DNA from: Bacillus sp. SORGH_AS_0510
Lineage (GTDB): Bacteria > Bacillota > Bacilli > Bacillales > Cytobacillaceae
Assembly (NCBI RefSeq): GCF_030818775.1
Contig: NZ_JAUTAU010000001.1
Coordinates: 1,802,001 to 1,866,000 of the forward strand
Direction of reading: 5' to 3'
DNA: 64,000 nucleotides
Shown here in pieces: positions 26,383 through 35,689 of the stretch (position 1 is the first letter of the stretch; every line of letters starts with the position of its first letter). The translations under genes and the position numbers were made by a program. The notes beneath the pieces are model-generated. The model was not told the origin of the DNA, made no database searches, and was given only the letters and a program-made list of their open reading frames with translations.

Positions 26383-26739
26383 ATGAGTAATCAAGACCTA
26401 TTAAAATTAGCTGTAAAAGCAGCCGATGACAAACGTGCGGAAGATATATTGGCATTAAATATGAAGGGAATCTCTCTAATTGCTGACTATTTTATTATTT
26501 GTCATGGTAATTCGGATAAACAGGTCCAAGCAATAGCACGAGAGATTAAAGAAAAAGCGCAAGAAAACGGCTATGATGTTAAAAGAATGGAAGGCTTCGA
26601 TGAAGCAAGATGGGTCTTAATTGATTTAGGTGACGTCGTAGCACACGTGTTCCATCGTGAGGAAAGAAGCTACTACAACCTTGAACGTCTATGGGGCGAT
26701 GCACCGCTTGAAGATATCCATAGTGAGTTAAATTCATGA
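26383..26739 (+). CDS. rsfS: Ribosome silencing factor RsfS (YqeL)
   Basis: 118 residues, same length as in B. subtilis. The family core is ALNMKGISLIADYFIICHG and the end is WVLIDLGDVVAHVFHREERSYYNLERLW. RsfS binds uL14 on the 50S subunit and blocks subunit joining when nutrients are short. Four bases separate it from yqeK and it overlaps yqeM (ATGA). Confidence 0.95.
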   Translation: MSNQDLLKLAVKAADDKRAEDILALNMKGISLIADYFIICHGNSDKQVQAIAREIKEKAQENGYDVKRMEGFDEARWVLIDLGDVVAHVFHREERSYYNLERLWGDAPLEDIHSELNS

Positions 26740-27482
26740 GTTATGAACAGTTTGCCTATTTATATGATGAGCTAATGAAGGATGCTCCTTATGAGGAATG
26801 GGTAAAGTTCGTAAAAGAGAAGCTTGAGCAATATGATGTTACTGGGGAGCGATTGCTTGATTTAGCCTGCGGAACGGGGGAGCTTTCCATTCGTTTTGCG
26901 GATGAAGGATTTCAAGTAACGGGTGTAGACTTGTCCTCAGATATGCTAGCTGTTGCTCAGGCAAAGGCAGAAAATAGAGGGGTTCGGATTCCGTTTTTTG
27001 AGCAGAATATGATTGATTTAGATGGCCAAGGAGAATTTGATGTCATCGGTATTTTTTGTGATTCGCTCAATTATCTGCAAACCGAAAATGAGGTTAAAGC
27101 CACATTTACTACTGCTCTTCAGCATTTGGCTCATAGTGGATTATTTATTTTTGATGTCCATTCTACCTATAAAGTTGCTCATGGTTTTATCGATCAAACG
27201 TTTGCCCTTAATGATGAGCATCTTTCATATATTTGGAATAGTTTCGCTGGGGAAGATGAATATAGTGTCGAACATGATTTAAGTTTTTTTGTTCTTGATG
27301 AATTGTCGGGGAAATATGAACGGTATGATGAATTTCATTACCAACGAACCTATCCTGTTGAGCAATACTCATCTTGGTTAAATGAGGCTGGTTTTGAATT
27401 ACTGGAAGTATGTGCAGATTTTGAATCTGAATTACCAAGTCCAGAATCGGAACGGATCTTTTTTATAGCAAGAAAAAAATAA
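26736..27482 (+). CDS. yqeM: Class I SAM-dependent methyltransferase YqeM
   Basis: 248 residues. Motif I is LLDLACGTGELSIRFA near residues 40-55, followed by VTGVDLSSDML and IGIFCDSLNYL. Substrate unknown. It is the final gene of the yqeG operon and overlaps rsfS by four bases; a terminator follows directly. Confidence 0.9.
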   Translation: MSYEQFAYLYDELMKDAPYEEWVKFVKEKLEQYDVTGERLLDLACGTGELSIRFADEGFQVTGVDLSSDMLAVAQAKAENRGVRIPFFEQNMIDLDGQGEFDVIGIFCDSLNYLQTENEVKATFTTALQHLAHSGLFIFDVHSTYKVAHGFIDQTFALNDEHLSYIWNSFAGEDEYSVEHDLSFFVLDELSGKYERYDEFHYQRTYPVEQYSSWLNEAGFELLEVCADFESELPSPESERIFFIARKK

Positions 27483-27525
27483 AAAAATGCCATCTTTGTT
27501 TTTGAAAGATGGCATTTTATTTTTT
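27483..27525 (+). terminator. Terminator of the yqeG-yqeM operon
   Basis: AAAATGCCATCTTT (27483-27496) pairs perfectly with AAAGATGGCATTTT (27504-27517), followed by ATTTTTTG. Confidence 0.92.
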
Positions 27526-27709
27526 GAGCTCTGTTAAACATTCCAGTGGATTTCCGCTCCAGGCACGAGCGGTTCGTGGGTGTTTCGGCGAGCCTCCTCG
27601 GAGAAAAGCGCCTGCGGGGTCTCTCCTGAACCATACTCCCACAGGAGTCTTCGTGCCTTCCGCTCCAATCAACAGGGTGTAAAAATCAACACTATTATTT
27701 TACACTGCC
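27526..27709. mobile_element. MITE-like repeat family B, copy 2
   Basis: 184 bp, same orientation and layout as the copy at 20084. The left end is AGCTCTGTTAAAC and the right end is TACACTGCC. Flanking octamers ATTTTTTG (27518-27525) and ATTTTTTA (27710-27717) match at seven of eight positions. It has landed in the T tail of the yqeM terminator. The inner pair AGGCACGA/TCGTGCCT differs from copy 1 on both strands in a compensating way. Confidence 0.75.
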
Positions 27710-27747
27710 ATTTTTTAAAGAAGGAATTTGTCTATTTTTGTTGAATA

Positions 27748-28570
27748 TTAGTTAGAGTACTGTATTTCTACCTTATCAAGGTCTTCTTTAAATTTTGCAT
27801 GGGTTGCCTGAAACACATGTTCAAAGACGTCCCCCAGTTCACTTTCCAATACCTTGATTCCTTCACCCGTTATGCCACCCTTTACACAAACCTTTTCTTG
27901 CAAGGATGGTAATGTATAATGTCCTTGTTTCAACAATTCACCTAGGCCAACAATCATTTCACTTGCAAAAATAGTCGCAGAATCTTCGTCAATTTCCGTT
28001 TCTTTAACAGCTGCTTGAATAAAACGCTGAAGCAGATAGCTAAAGAATGCTGGTCCACAACTCACAATATCGGAGGCTACTCTTGTATTTTTTTCTTCGA
28101 TACAAACTGGTACAGATATCTTCGTAATTAAAGTTTCAATTTTTTCTCTCCAATTATCACTACAATTTTCTCCATAGGTAACCAAGGACACGCCGGATAA
28201 TGCACGATTCGTGATACTTGGAATCACCCTGACCACTGAACATGCTACCTTTTTTTCGATTTGGCTTGTACTCACCGGACTTGTTATGGAAATAAGACAT
28301 TTTTCCTGGTTTAAATGAGGAGTGATGTCCTCCAGTATTTTGTAAATGTCTAGAGGTTTTACACAAATAAATAACAAATCGGATTGAGCAGCCACCTCTT
28401 CAGGAGTTGCCCCAAACCCTTATGTCTCTATATTTATCTTTAAGCAGCATGGCTTTTGATTTCGTTCTATTTGTAATAATCATTGAAGAAGGGGAAACAG
28501 CCTGACTATCAATCAAGGCTTCCACCAAAATTCTCCCCATATTACCGGTACCGATGATACCTAGATTCAT
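27748..28570 (-). pseudogene. comER: comER, frameshifted (late competence, P5C-reductase-like)
   Basis: The minus-strand gene starts at 28570 (MNLGIIGTGNMGRILVEAL, the NAD(P)-binding loop) and runs to KYRDIRVW, then meets a stop. The rest (PEEVAAQSDLLFICVKPL to the end at 27748) continues in the next frame. The total span is 823 nt, one more than a multiple of three. Removing one G from the GGGG run (CCCC on the plus strand at 28410-28413) restores a 273-residue ComER. It belongs to the pyrroline-5-carboxylate reductase superfamily; in B. subtilis it lies divergent to comEA and is not essential for competence. A sequencing indel is an alternative. Confidence 0.85.
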
Positions 28571-28656
28571 TTTTCCGACCCTCCTTCACTTGCAATATTC
28601 TTTTATAACCATATGAGAAGTGAGTGTGAAATATACCTTAGAAAGGATGGTTTCAA

Positions 28657-29298
28657 ATGAAAGACTGGCTGTTAGAGCATAAGTTTTATGTGGTTATTGC
28701 TTTTGTTATCGGGTTGAGTAGTATTTATTATCTTTACAACAATAAAGATGTACCCGTCGCTTCTGAGTCAATTTCCATTGAAAAAAAGCTTGGTGAAAAG
28801 AGGGAGGAAAAGACAAATAATAAACAAAAGGAAAGTCAGGAAAAAACTGAACAAATAATGGTTGATGTAAAAGGACAAATCAAGCAGCCAGGAGTCTATC
28901 AAGCAAATACGGGGGAGCGGGTCATTGATGTCATAAGCAGGGCGGGTGGTTTAACAGATCAAGCCGATCAAACTCAAATTAACTTTGCTGAGCATGTTGC
29001 AGATGAAATGGTGGTTTATGTTCCGGCTAAGGGAGAAGCGGCTGATGCTATAGCTGGCAACATGGATAACCAGAATGCAACTGGAAGTCGAAGTCAGGAA
29101 CAGGGGAAAATAAATATCAATAAAGCGGACACCACTGAGTTGCAAAATTTACCGGGAATAGGTCCGTCAAAGGCGGATGCAATTTTGGAATATAGGAATA
29201 CAAATGGCCCATTTAAAACAGTAGAAGATTTAAAAAATATTAGTGGAATAGGGGAAAAGACGTTCGAAAAATTAAAGGATTTAATTGTTGTCCGGTAA
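28657..29298 (+). CDS. comEA: Competence DNA receptor ComEA
   Basis: 213 residues: an N-terminal membrane anchor (about residues 9-27), a charged linker, an SLBB-like domain (IMVDVKGQIKQPGVYQ) and a C-terminal pair of helix-hairpin-helix motifs (NLPGIGPSKADAILEYR and NISGIGEKTFEKLKD). It binds double-stranded DNA outside the membrane and hands it to the ComEC channel. It is divergent from comER and followed by comEB and comEC. Confidence 0.95.
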   Translation: MKDWLLEHKFYVVIAFVIGLSSIYYLYNNKDVPVASESISIEKKLGEKREEKTNNKQKESQEKTEQIMVDVKGQIKQPGVYQANTGERVIDVISRAGGLTDQADQTQINFAEHVADEMVVYVPAKGEAADAIAGNMDNQNATGSRSQEQGKININKADTTELQNLPGIGPSKADAILEYRNTNGPFKTVEDLKNISGIGEKTFEKLKDLIVVR

Positions 29299-29369
29299 AA
29301 TCCTGGTTTGACCAAAATGTACAAGTGCCCTTAAACTAAATATAAATATTTATAGGGAGAGTGGGATTC

Positions 29370-29834
29370 GTGAATCATCGCCTATCTTGGGATCAATATT
29401 TTATGGCTCAAAGCCATTTGCTTGCATTAAGAAGCACGTGCACTAGGCTTACAGTGGGTGCGACTATTGTTAGGGATAAACGTATTATAGCGGGGGGATA
29501 TAACGGATCGATAGCAGGTGGTGATCATTGTATAGATAAAGGCTGCTATGTAATTGATCATCACTGTGTGAGAACCATCCATGCTGAAATGAATGCCTTG
29601 CTGCAATGCGCTAAGTTTGGTGTGCCTACTGCAGACGCGGAAATTTATGTTACCCATTTTCCTTGTCTCCAATGCTGTAAAGCTATTATTCAAGCTGGAA
29701 TCAAAACAGTTTATTACGCGGAGGATTATAAAAATCATCCATATGCTATTGAATTATTTGAACAAGCGGGTGTAAAAACTGAAAAAGTAGAACTAACAGA
29801 ACAGGTGATTGACTTTAGAAAGATAGAACAGTAA
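29370..29834 (+). CDS. comEB: dCMP deaminase ComEB
   Basis: 154 residues of the cytidine deaminase fold: zinc ligand and proton shuttle in HAEMNA, and the PCLQCC cysteine pair. ComE operon protein 2 converts dCMP to dUMP. I use GTG 29370 (giving MNHRLSWDQYF, as in relatives), with AGGGAGAG upstream; GTG 29361 is too near that site. Confidence 0.93.
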   Translation: MNHRLSWDQYFMAQSHLLALRSTCTRLTVGATIVRDKRIIAGGYNGSIAGGDHCIDKGCYVIDHHCVRTIHAEMNALLQCAKFGVPTADAEIYVTHFPCLQCCKAIIQAGIKTVYYAEDYKNHPYAIELFEQAGVKTEKVELTEQVIDFRKIEQ

Positions 29835-29845
29835 ACCTCTTACAT

Positions 29846-29867
29846 GACGCCGGTAAGATCCGGCGTC
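29846..29867. repeat. GC-rich hairpin between comEB and comEC
   Basis: GACGCCGG pairs perfectly with CCGGCGTC around 6 nt, without a following T tract. It may set comEC expression by RNA processing or slow polymerase; it is not a classic terminator. Confidence 0.6.
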
Positions 29868-29891
29868 AATCAACTAAATGGAGAATAAAAA

Positions 29892-32222
29892 ATGCATGGA
29901 AAATATTTATATTGTGCCATTTCCGCATTGTTAGGCGTCTTAAGTGCGCTTGTTTCGTTTTTACCCTTCTTTATGTTAATTCTGTGTTATAGCTATTTAC
30001 TTTATAAATATAAAAGGTTTATCAAAGAACATTTGGCGTTGGTAATCTGTATTTTCATAGTATTTTTTTTGGTTGCGACGAGGGCTGAAAAAAACAATCA
30101 CACTATCATGCCCGAGTCATTGGCTACATTCGCTTTGGAGTATACAGACAATCCTAAAATAGATTGCGATTTATTACAGGTCCAGGCCAAAGAAACGTAT
30201 TATCATGAAAATCTTGTGGTGAGGTATAAAATAAAATCTGAAAATGAAAAAAATGCTTTGCAGAATACCAGCTTTTTTAGTGCTATATGTAGAGTATCAG
30301 GAACATTAAAAAAACCCTCGATTGCGAAAAATCCCAACGGATTTGATTATCGCAGCTATTTATCCACAAAGAAAATATATTGGATAGTAGAAATTGATGA
30401 AAGCCCTTTACATCAATGCTCCCCAAGCTCACCTTCGTTGCTTACTCTGATCAAAAAACTTCGATTTTCCGGTACCCATTATCTAGCTGAAAATTTTCCT
30501 ATTGAAATTTCATCGTTGTCAGCTGCTTTAATTTTTGGAGACAAGAGCTTACTTGAACCGGATTTGCTTGAACATTATCAAAAAACGGGAATTGTTCATT
30601 TATTGGCTATTTCAGGCCTCCATGTATCCCTTCTAATTGCGGGTGTATTTTATTTGGGACTAAGGCTTGGAATGACACGGCAGTTCATGATAAATTCCTT
30701 ATTAATCACAATACCCATCTATGTGGTACTCACAGGAGCATCTCCTTCCGTCATAAGGGCTGGCATAATGATATTCCTTGTATTAGTAACAACAAAATGG
30801 AAAATGCGATTAAGGCTACATTCAATGGACGCCATAAGCTTATCTTTTCTTGTCTTTTTAATTTGCAATCCAATGGTTATTTTTGATGTCGGCTTTCAGC
30901 TCTCATTTTCAGTAAGCTTTGCCATTATCCTGTCTGCTAGCACAATTATGTCCTATTATAGGCTCAATATAACAAGGATGTTAGTCACTTCCTTGGTTTC
31001 TCAATTAGCTGCTTTTCCATTTTTACTCTACCATTTTTTTGAGCTTTCATTATTAGGAGTAGCAGTAAATCTGTTATACATCCCTTTGTTTTCTTTTGTT
31101 TATCTTCCAGGACTGTACTTCCTCTTCTGCTTTCAACTCTTACTAAGCAAGACTCCCTCCATGATTGTACGAATATTTACAAAACTAATTTCTTTTTTCA
31201 ATGAATTCATCGATTTTATAGCACAAATATCTTTTGGCAGGGTTATTACTGGCAGGCCAAATCTCATATTTCTTTTAATAGATGTGCTTATAATTTTTGC
31301 GATATTTTATCTTTGGGAGTGCTTGTTTTATCCCAAAAGGATTCAACATTTAATTGTTTTGGGACTCACTTTACTCTTTCTTCAAAATATGTGCAGCCAT
31401 TTGAATCCAAATGGAGAAGTGACCATGATTGATGTCGGACAAGGGGATAGCATATTTATTCAACTGCCCTTCCAAAAAGGGGCCATCCTAATTGATACAG
31501 GCGGAACGATGCAATACCAAGAAGAACCATGGAAACGGCAGGCGAAACCGTTTGAAGTTGGAAGGGATGTTGTGGTACCTTTTCTGAAAGGAAAAGGGGT
31601 GACAAAAATAAATAAACTCATATTAACCCATGGAGATATTGACCATATCGGCGGGGCTTATTCTGTGATCAATGAAATGAATGTACAACAAATTCTCATG
31701 CCATCGGTGGCGGAAACGTCAGACACAGAACTTGAGCTTATTAAATTAGCCGAAAAAAAACGGATACCTGTTGTAAGGGTAGCGGCAGGGGATCATTGGA
31801 ATGAAAAGGGCTATGAATTTTTTGTTCTATCACCGCAAGCAAGAAATTTTATTGGTGAAAGAAATCGTGGTTCAATTGCATTTGTAACCCGCTTAGGCGG
31901 TTTGAATTGGTTTTTTGGAGGAGATCTTGATCAGGAAGGAGAGGAGCAAATCATAAAAGAAAACCCTCGATTGACAGTGGATGCTCTCAAAGTAGGTCAT
32001 CATGGGAGTAAAACATCCAGCTCCGAAATGTTTTTACATCAAGTTAAGCCTAAGATAGCGTTAATTTCGGCAGGTGAAAAAAACCGTTTCGGCCATCCGC
32101 ATCCAGAAGTCCTAGAACGGTTGACGGAAGCAAATACCAAAATATTTCGCACAGATTTACAAGGGGCGATTACCTATCGATTTCAAAAACAGAATGGAAC
32201 CATTTCAACCTTTTTACCATAA
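29892..32222 (+). CDS. comEC: DNA internalisation channel protein ComEC/Rec2
   Basis: 776 residues. Many membrane segments; the competence domain holds HLLAISGLHVSLLIAG. The C-terminal metallo-beta-lactamase-like domain (from about residue 510, TMIDVGQGDSIFI) has the metal motif THGDIDHIGG and VGHHGSKTSSS. It forms the pore for single-stranded DNA uptake, with a proposed nuclease role for the last domain. ATG 29892; it ends the comEA-B-C operon. Confidence 0.95.
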   Translation: MHGKYLYCAISALLGVLSALVSFLPFFMLILCYSYLLYKYKRFIKEHLALVICIFIVFFLVATRAEKNNHTIMPESLATFALEYTDNPKIDCDLLQVQAKETYYHENLVVRYKIKSENEKNALQNTSFFSAICRVSGTLKKPSIAKNPNGFDYRSYLSTKKIYWIVEIDESPLHQCSPSSPSLLTLIKKLRFSGTHYLAENFPIEISSLSAALIFGDKSLLEPDLLEHYQKTGIVHLLAISGLHVSLLIAGVFYLGLRLGMTRQFMINSLLITIPIYVVLTGASPSVIRAGIMIFLVLVTTKWKMRLRLHSMDAISLSFLVFLICNPMVIFDVGFQLSFSVSFAIILSASTIMSYYRLNITRMLVTSLVSQLAAFPFLLYHFFELSLLGVAVNLLYIPLFSFVYLPGLYFLFCFQLLLSKTPSMIVRIFTKLISFFNEFIDFIAQISFGRVITGRPNLIFLLIDVLIIFAIFYLWECLFYPKRIQHLIVLGLTLLFLQNMCSHLNPNGEVTMIDVGQGDSIFIQLPFQKGAILIDTGGTMQYQEEPWKRQAKPFEVGRDVVVPFLKGKGVTKINKLILTHGDIDHIGGAYSVINEMNVQQILMPSVAETSDTELELIKLAEKKRIPVVRVAAGDHWNEKGYEFFVLSPQARNFIGERNRGSIAFVTRLGGLNWFFGGDLDQEGEEQIIKENPRLTVDALKVGHHGSKTSSSEMFLHQVKPKIALISAGEKNRFGHPHPEVLERLTEANTKIFRTDLQGAITYRFQKQNGTISTFLP

Positions 32223-32239
32223 GATAAAGCATTCAAAAG

Positions 32240-32270
32240 AAAATAAAAAAAGACTGCACATTAGCAGTCC
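32240..32270 (-). terminator. Terminator, best oriented for minus-strand transcripts (yqzM)
   Basis: GACTGC/GCAGTC stem at 32252-32269. Read on the minus strand, the stem (GGACTGC...GCAGTC) is followed by TTTTTTTATTTT; on the plus strand the tail CTTAATT is weak. It also stands right after comEC and may act in both directions. Confidence 0.7.
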
Positions 32271-32284
32271 TTAATTAAATGATC

Positions 32285-32436
32285 GGAATGTATTAAATTC
32301 GACTTCGAGAATTGTCCAGTTACAGCGCCTAGCCCCTCGGGTCAAATAACCTTCTGCAAGAAAAGTCAAAGAGCGACTTTTATTGCAGAAGAACATTTGC
32401 CTGTCGGGGCTGACCAAGGCGCTTCCGCTTTTCTTA
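32285..32436. repeat. Dispersed repeat family A, copy 2
   Basis: Same orientation as copy 1. The inner stem reads CTTCTGCAAGAAAAGTC/GACTTTTATTGCAGAAG: the CTGCA/TGCAG pair replaces CGGC/GCCG on both sides. It lies between the comEC end and yqzM. Confidence 0.85.
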
Positions 32437-32453
32437 TGATATGTAAGCCTTCA

Positions 32454-32588
32454 TTATGAACCGATTAATTTAATAACAGTTGCGATAATGAACAATAAAG
32501 CAAAAAATCCAAAAGAAACCCCAAATCCTACTCCAGAATCGATAGCGTCATTACGTTTGCTTTGCACGTTTTTTTCGAATTGATTCAC
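32454..32588 (-). CDS. yqzM: YqzM family small membrane protein
   Basis: 44 residues: (M)NQFEKNVQSKRNDAIDSG, then one membrane segment (about 20-41) ending TVIKLIGS. This is the YqzM family, located between comEC and holA in B. subtilis too. GTG start at 32588 with GGAGGGG upstream. Function unknown. Its transcript would run through repeat copy A2 to the terminator at 32240-32270. Confidence 0.88.
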   Translation of the reverse strand: MNQFEKNVQSKRNDAIDSGVGFGVSFGFFALLFIIATVIKLIGS

Positions 32589-32678
32589 AATCTACCCCTC
32601 CTATTTTCAAAATATAGTATAAGCTATTTGGCTGAAAAAATCCAGCCTCCCTTTATTGGTTTCCTGTACTGACAAGAG

Positions 32679-32804
32679 TTGTCAAAATACTATGATTCAC
32701 TTGAGGCTACAATAGTATTACAAAAGGAACTCCGCCAAGCAATTGCAGATCCTAGGGCTGATATTGCAGGCGTTCATTATAGATCGGGAATTGGCACTTA
32801 CTAG
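32679..32804 (+). pseudogene. Orphan coding-like remnant
   Basis: An open stretch of about 42 codons with protein-like composition (SKYYDSLEATIVLQKELR, then ADPRADIAGVHYRSG) ends at TAG 32802 and overlaps a terminator. It has no ATG and no ribosome site; only a TTG at 32679 is available. It fits the end of a decayed gene better than random sequence. The HYRS piece recalls haloperoxidase/PAP2-type proteins, but this is too weak to assign. Otherwise the 303-base gap 32589-32891 shows nothing. Confidence 0.35.
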
Positions 32805-32824
32805 TTAATTGCTAATTCCCTTTT
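32786..32824 (+). terminator. Terminator before holA
   Basis: GGGAATTGGC (32786-32795) pairs with GCTAATTCCC (32811-32820) with one G-T pair, followed by TTTT. Its presence implies that something upstream is or was transcribed. Confidence 0.65.
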
Positions 32825-32891
32825 AGTACTTGTCAAATCGTCCAAGCTTCATTACGATAAGATGTGAGGAAATGAAGGGGAGCGCTGGACA

Positions 32892-33908
32892 ATGGTTTTA
32901 GATATTTGGAAGAAAATCAAAAAAAGGGAAATTGCTCCTATCTATTTATTATATGGAACAGAGGCATTTTTAATCAATGAAACGAAACAACTACTCCTTA
33001 ACCATATTTTAGACGAAGAGGAAAAGGATTTTAATTTTTCTGCTTATGACTTAGAGGAAACACCTATTGATGTAGCCTTGGAAGATGCAGAAACTTTCCC
33101 TTTTTTAGGAGAAAAAAAGGTTGTTTTCTTACATAATCCTGTGTTTTTAACTGCTGAAAAAACTAGGGAAAAGGTTGTACATGATTTATCAAAATTGGAA
33201 GCCTACCTGAAAGAACCAGCGCCATATACGGTAATGGTGATTTCAGCGCCATATGAAAAACTAGACGAGCGTAAAAAAATCACCAAAGAACTAAAAAGGA
33301 ACGCGGAATTAGTAGAAGCAAAAAAGTTAAATGAGCATGAGTTAAAAAACTGGATAAAGGACCGTGCATCGGGAAATGGGATTGAAATTGAGGCAGCTGC
33401 AATTGATCAATTGCTCGCTTTAGTTGGAACCAATATGTTCATGATTACCACAGAAGTAGATAAGCTTGCGTTGTATGCAGCGGAACATAAAAGAATTGAT
33501 GTAGACCTAGTTGAAAAATTAGTTGCCCGATCACTGGAGCAGAACATTTTTACCTTAATTGAGAAGGTTGTTCAGCGAAGACTTGATGAAGCCCTAAGAA
33601 TTTATTATGATTTGCTAAAGCAAAATGAAGAACCAATAAAAATTCTAGCCTTACTTGCGGGGCAATTTCGATTAATATACCAAGTAAAAGAACTCTCTAG
33701 GAGAGGATACGGTCAACAACAAATTGCTAGTTACTTAAAAACGCATCCATTTCGTGTCAAATTGGCAAGTGGACAAGCAAATAAATTCACTGATGAAGAA
33801 TTAGCACAATTAATGGAATTGCTTGCTGATGCTGATTACCAAATGAAAACAGGTGGAATGAATAAATCGTTGCTTATTGAGATGTTATTGTTTCGCTTAA
33901 AAAAGTAA
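32892..33908 (+). CDS. holA: DNA polymerase III subunit delta
   Basis: 338 residues: the AAA+-like clamp-loader fold without a Walker A. Family features include PIYLLYGTEAFLINE at the start, FPFLGEKKVVFLHN, and the C-terminal FRLIYQVKEL and HPFRVKLA. Delta opens the beta clamp in the clamp loader. It converges with rpsT over a shared terminator, as in B. subtilis. Confidence 0.94.
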   Translation: MVLDIWKKIKKREIAPIYLLYGTEAFLINETKQLLLNHILDEEEKDFNFSAYDLEETPIDVALEDAETFPFLGEKKVVFLHNPVFLTAEKTREKVVHDLSKLEAYLKEPAPYTVMVISAPYEKLDERKKITKELKRNAELVEAKKLNEHELKNWIKDRASGNGIEIEAAAIDQLLALVGTNMFMITTEVDKLALYAAEHKRIDVDLVEKLVARSLEQNIFTLIEKVVQRRLDEALRIYYDLLKQNEEPIKILALLAGQFRLIYQVKELSRRGYGQQQIASYLKTHPFRVKLASGQANKFTDEELAQLMELLADADYQMKTGGMNKSLLIEMLLFRLKK

Positions 33909-33917
33909 AAATAAATA

Positions 33918-33952
33918 TAAAAAAACGATTCCTAAGTGGGAATCGTTTTTTT
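33918..33952. terminator. Bidirectional terminator between holA and rpsT
   Basis: AAAAACGATTCC pairs with GGAATCGTTTTT around TAAGTG, with A and T tracts on both sides serving both converging genes. Confidence 0.92.
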
Positions 33953-33961
33953 AGCGCTATA

Positions 33962-34222
33962 TTATAGAGCGTTTGATTTTTTCATTAGACGTGATTTTTT
34001 ACGAGCAGCAGCATTTTTATGGATAAGACCTTTTGCAGCAGCCTTGTCTAATTTACTAGCAGCAGTTACTAATGCTTCTTTAGCAGTAGCAGCGTCGTTT
34101 GTTGCAACAGCAGCTTCTGCTTTCTTAACAGCCGTACGCATTGCAGATTTAGCAGTTGTATTTTGAGCATTACGAGCTTCAGTCGTTTTTACACGCTTAA
34201 TAGCAGATTTAATGTTAGGCAT
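33962..34222 (-). CDS. rpsT: 30S ribosomal protein S20
   Basis: 86 residues, highly basic and helical, starting [15 protein letters not shown] and ending [20 protein letters not shown] 34222 follows AGGAGGTGA; the open frame upstream (GTG 34231) overlaps that site. S20 binds 16S rRNA at an early step of 30S assembly. The alanine-rich centre is usual for the family. Confidence 0.97.
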   Translation of the reverse strand: MPNIKSAIKRVKTTEARNAQNTTAKSAMRTAVKKAEAAVATNDAATAKEALVTAASKLDKAAAKGLIHKNAAARKKSRLMKKSNAL

Positions 34223-34360
34223 TACATTCACCTCCTACAAAGAATCGAGACTATATGAACTCGACTTTACATTCATCATTTATAATTCAGAACAAGAAGT
34301 ATTTTATCAAACGAACGCCTATATTGCAATACACAAATATAAAGGATAAATATTTAAGTT

Positions 34361-34390
34361 GCATGATTTGCAGCTAAGCGGGCAAAAATA
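34361..34390 (+). promoter_or_regulatory. Candidate sigma-G promoter of gpr
   Basis: GCATG (34361-34365) fits the sigma-G/F -35, followed after 17 nt by CAAAAATA (34383-34390), a partial match to the -10. The gpr gene is transcribed by forespore sigma factors in B. subtilis. The -10 has mismatches. Confidence 0.35.
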
Positions 34391-34437
34391 GGAAATAGTT
34401 TCTATTTGAAGGAGATCAGAATAGGAGTGAAACATAG

Positions 34438-35562
34438 ATGAGTGAATCGATAGACTTAAGTCAATACTCTGTTCGAACCGACTTAGCCATTGAGGCAAGA
34501 GAGATGGTACTTGCTGGGAGAAAAGGAAGTGTCGAACAAGAAGAGGATCTATCTCAAATTGAAGGAGTCATAATTAAGGAAAAAGATGTAGATGATATAA
34601 AAATTTCGTTGGTTGAAGTAACAAAACAAGGTGAGCAGCAGTTAGGGAAAAAAGCAGGTCGATATTTGACTGTGGAAGTTCAAGGGATTAGACAGCAAAA
34701 TACGGAGACTCAGAAAAAGGTGGAGGGCATTTTCGCAAGGGAGTTTGCTCACTTTCTAGAAGGATCCGGTATTAAGAAAACCGACTCTTGTCTTGTGGTG
34801 GGGCTCGGGAATTGGAATGTTACTCCAGATGCATTGGGCCCAATGGTATGTGAAAACCTTCTAATTACAAGACACCTATTTCAGCTTCAACCTGAAAATG
34901 TGGATGAAGGATATAGATCTGTCAGTGCCCTGTCCCCTGGTGTTATGGGACTAACTGGGATTGAAACAAGTGATATTATTTTCGGAGTCGTTGAAAAATC
35001 AAAACCAGACTTTGTTATTGCTATTGATGCTCTAGCATCAAGGTCAATTGAAAGGGTGAATTCTACCATTCAAATTTCTGATACAGGTATTCACCCTGGT
35101 TCTGGTGTTGGTAATAAAAGAAAAGAACTCAGTAAAGAGACATTGGGGATACCTGTCATTGCAATTGGTGTTCCTACAGTGGTGGATGCAGTTTCCATTA
35201 CTAGTGATACGATTGACTTTATCCTGAAACACTTTGGAAAAGAATTGAAGGAAGGGAATCGCCCTTCCAGAGCGTTGGCACCAGCTGGCATGAGTTTTGG
35301 TGAAAAGAGAAAGTTAACTGAAGAAGATCTACCTGAAGAAAAGCATCGCAAAACGTTCCTTGGAATTGTCGGGACGCTGCCAGATGATGAAAAAAGAAAG
35401 TTGATTTATGAGGTACTTGCACCAATTGGCCATAATTTAATGGTTACTCCAAAGGAAGTGGATGTCTTTATAGAGGATATGGCTAACCTCATAGCAAATG
35501 GTCTAAACTCTTCACTTCATTCTGCGGTTGATCAGGAAAATGCAGGATACTATACAAAATAA
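34438..35562 (+). CDS. gpr: GPR endopeptidase (germination protease)
   Basis: 374 residues, peptidase family A25. The N-terminal propeptide (about 15 residues) precedes the [12 protein letters not shown] motif, which resembles the cleavage sites in its own small acid-soluble protein substrates. [14 protein letters not shown] and [10 protein letters not shown] are core motifs. The zymogen is made in the forespore, activated during maturation, and degrades SASPs at germination. It is followed by a terminator and spoIIP. Confidence 0.95.
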   Translation: MSESIDLSQYSVRTDLAIEAREMVLAGRKGSVEQEEDLSQIEGVIIKEKDVDDIKISLVEVTKQGEQQLGKKAGRYLTVEVQGIRQQNTETQKKVEGIFAREFAHFLEGSGIKKTDSCLVVGLGNWNVTPDALGPMVCENLLITRHLFQLQPENVDEGYRSVSALSPGVMGLTGIETSDIIFGVVEKSKPDFVIAIDALASRSIERVNSTIQISDTGIHPGSGVGNKRKELSKETLGIPVIAIGVPTVVDAVSITSDTIDFILKHFGKELKEGNRPSRALAPAGMSFGEKRKLTEEDLPEEKHRKTFLGIVGTLPDDEKRKLIYEVLAPIGHNLMVTPKEVDVFIEDMANLIANGLNSSLHSAVDQENAGYYTK

Positions 35563-35571
35563 TATCTTCTT

Positions 35572-35605
35572 AGGGGCTTGGTTTCTAACCGTTAGCCCCT
35601 TTTTC
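35572..35605 (+). terminator. Terminator of gpr
   Basis: AGGGGCT (35572-35578) pairs with AGCCCCT (35594-35600), with an inner GGTT/AACC pair, then TTTTT. Confidence 0.88.
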
Positions 35606-35689
35606 GAACGCCTTAAGCAGTTATTTGTAGTTCTACCAATTCTAGTAATGTCATAAGATTTACTAGAATCGTTAAAGCGGGGTGGAACT

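Noticed and set aside
27350..27634. Minus-strand ORF of 94 codons in the yqeM end and repeat B2
   Set aside because: It consists of yqeM antisense and repeat sequence; other copies of the repeat do not preserve this frame.
33936..34166. Plus-strand ORF of 76 codons rich in Ala and Arg
   Set aside because: It is the antisense of rpsT, whose alanine codons keep the opposite strand open; there is no ribosome site.
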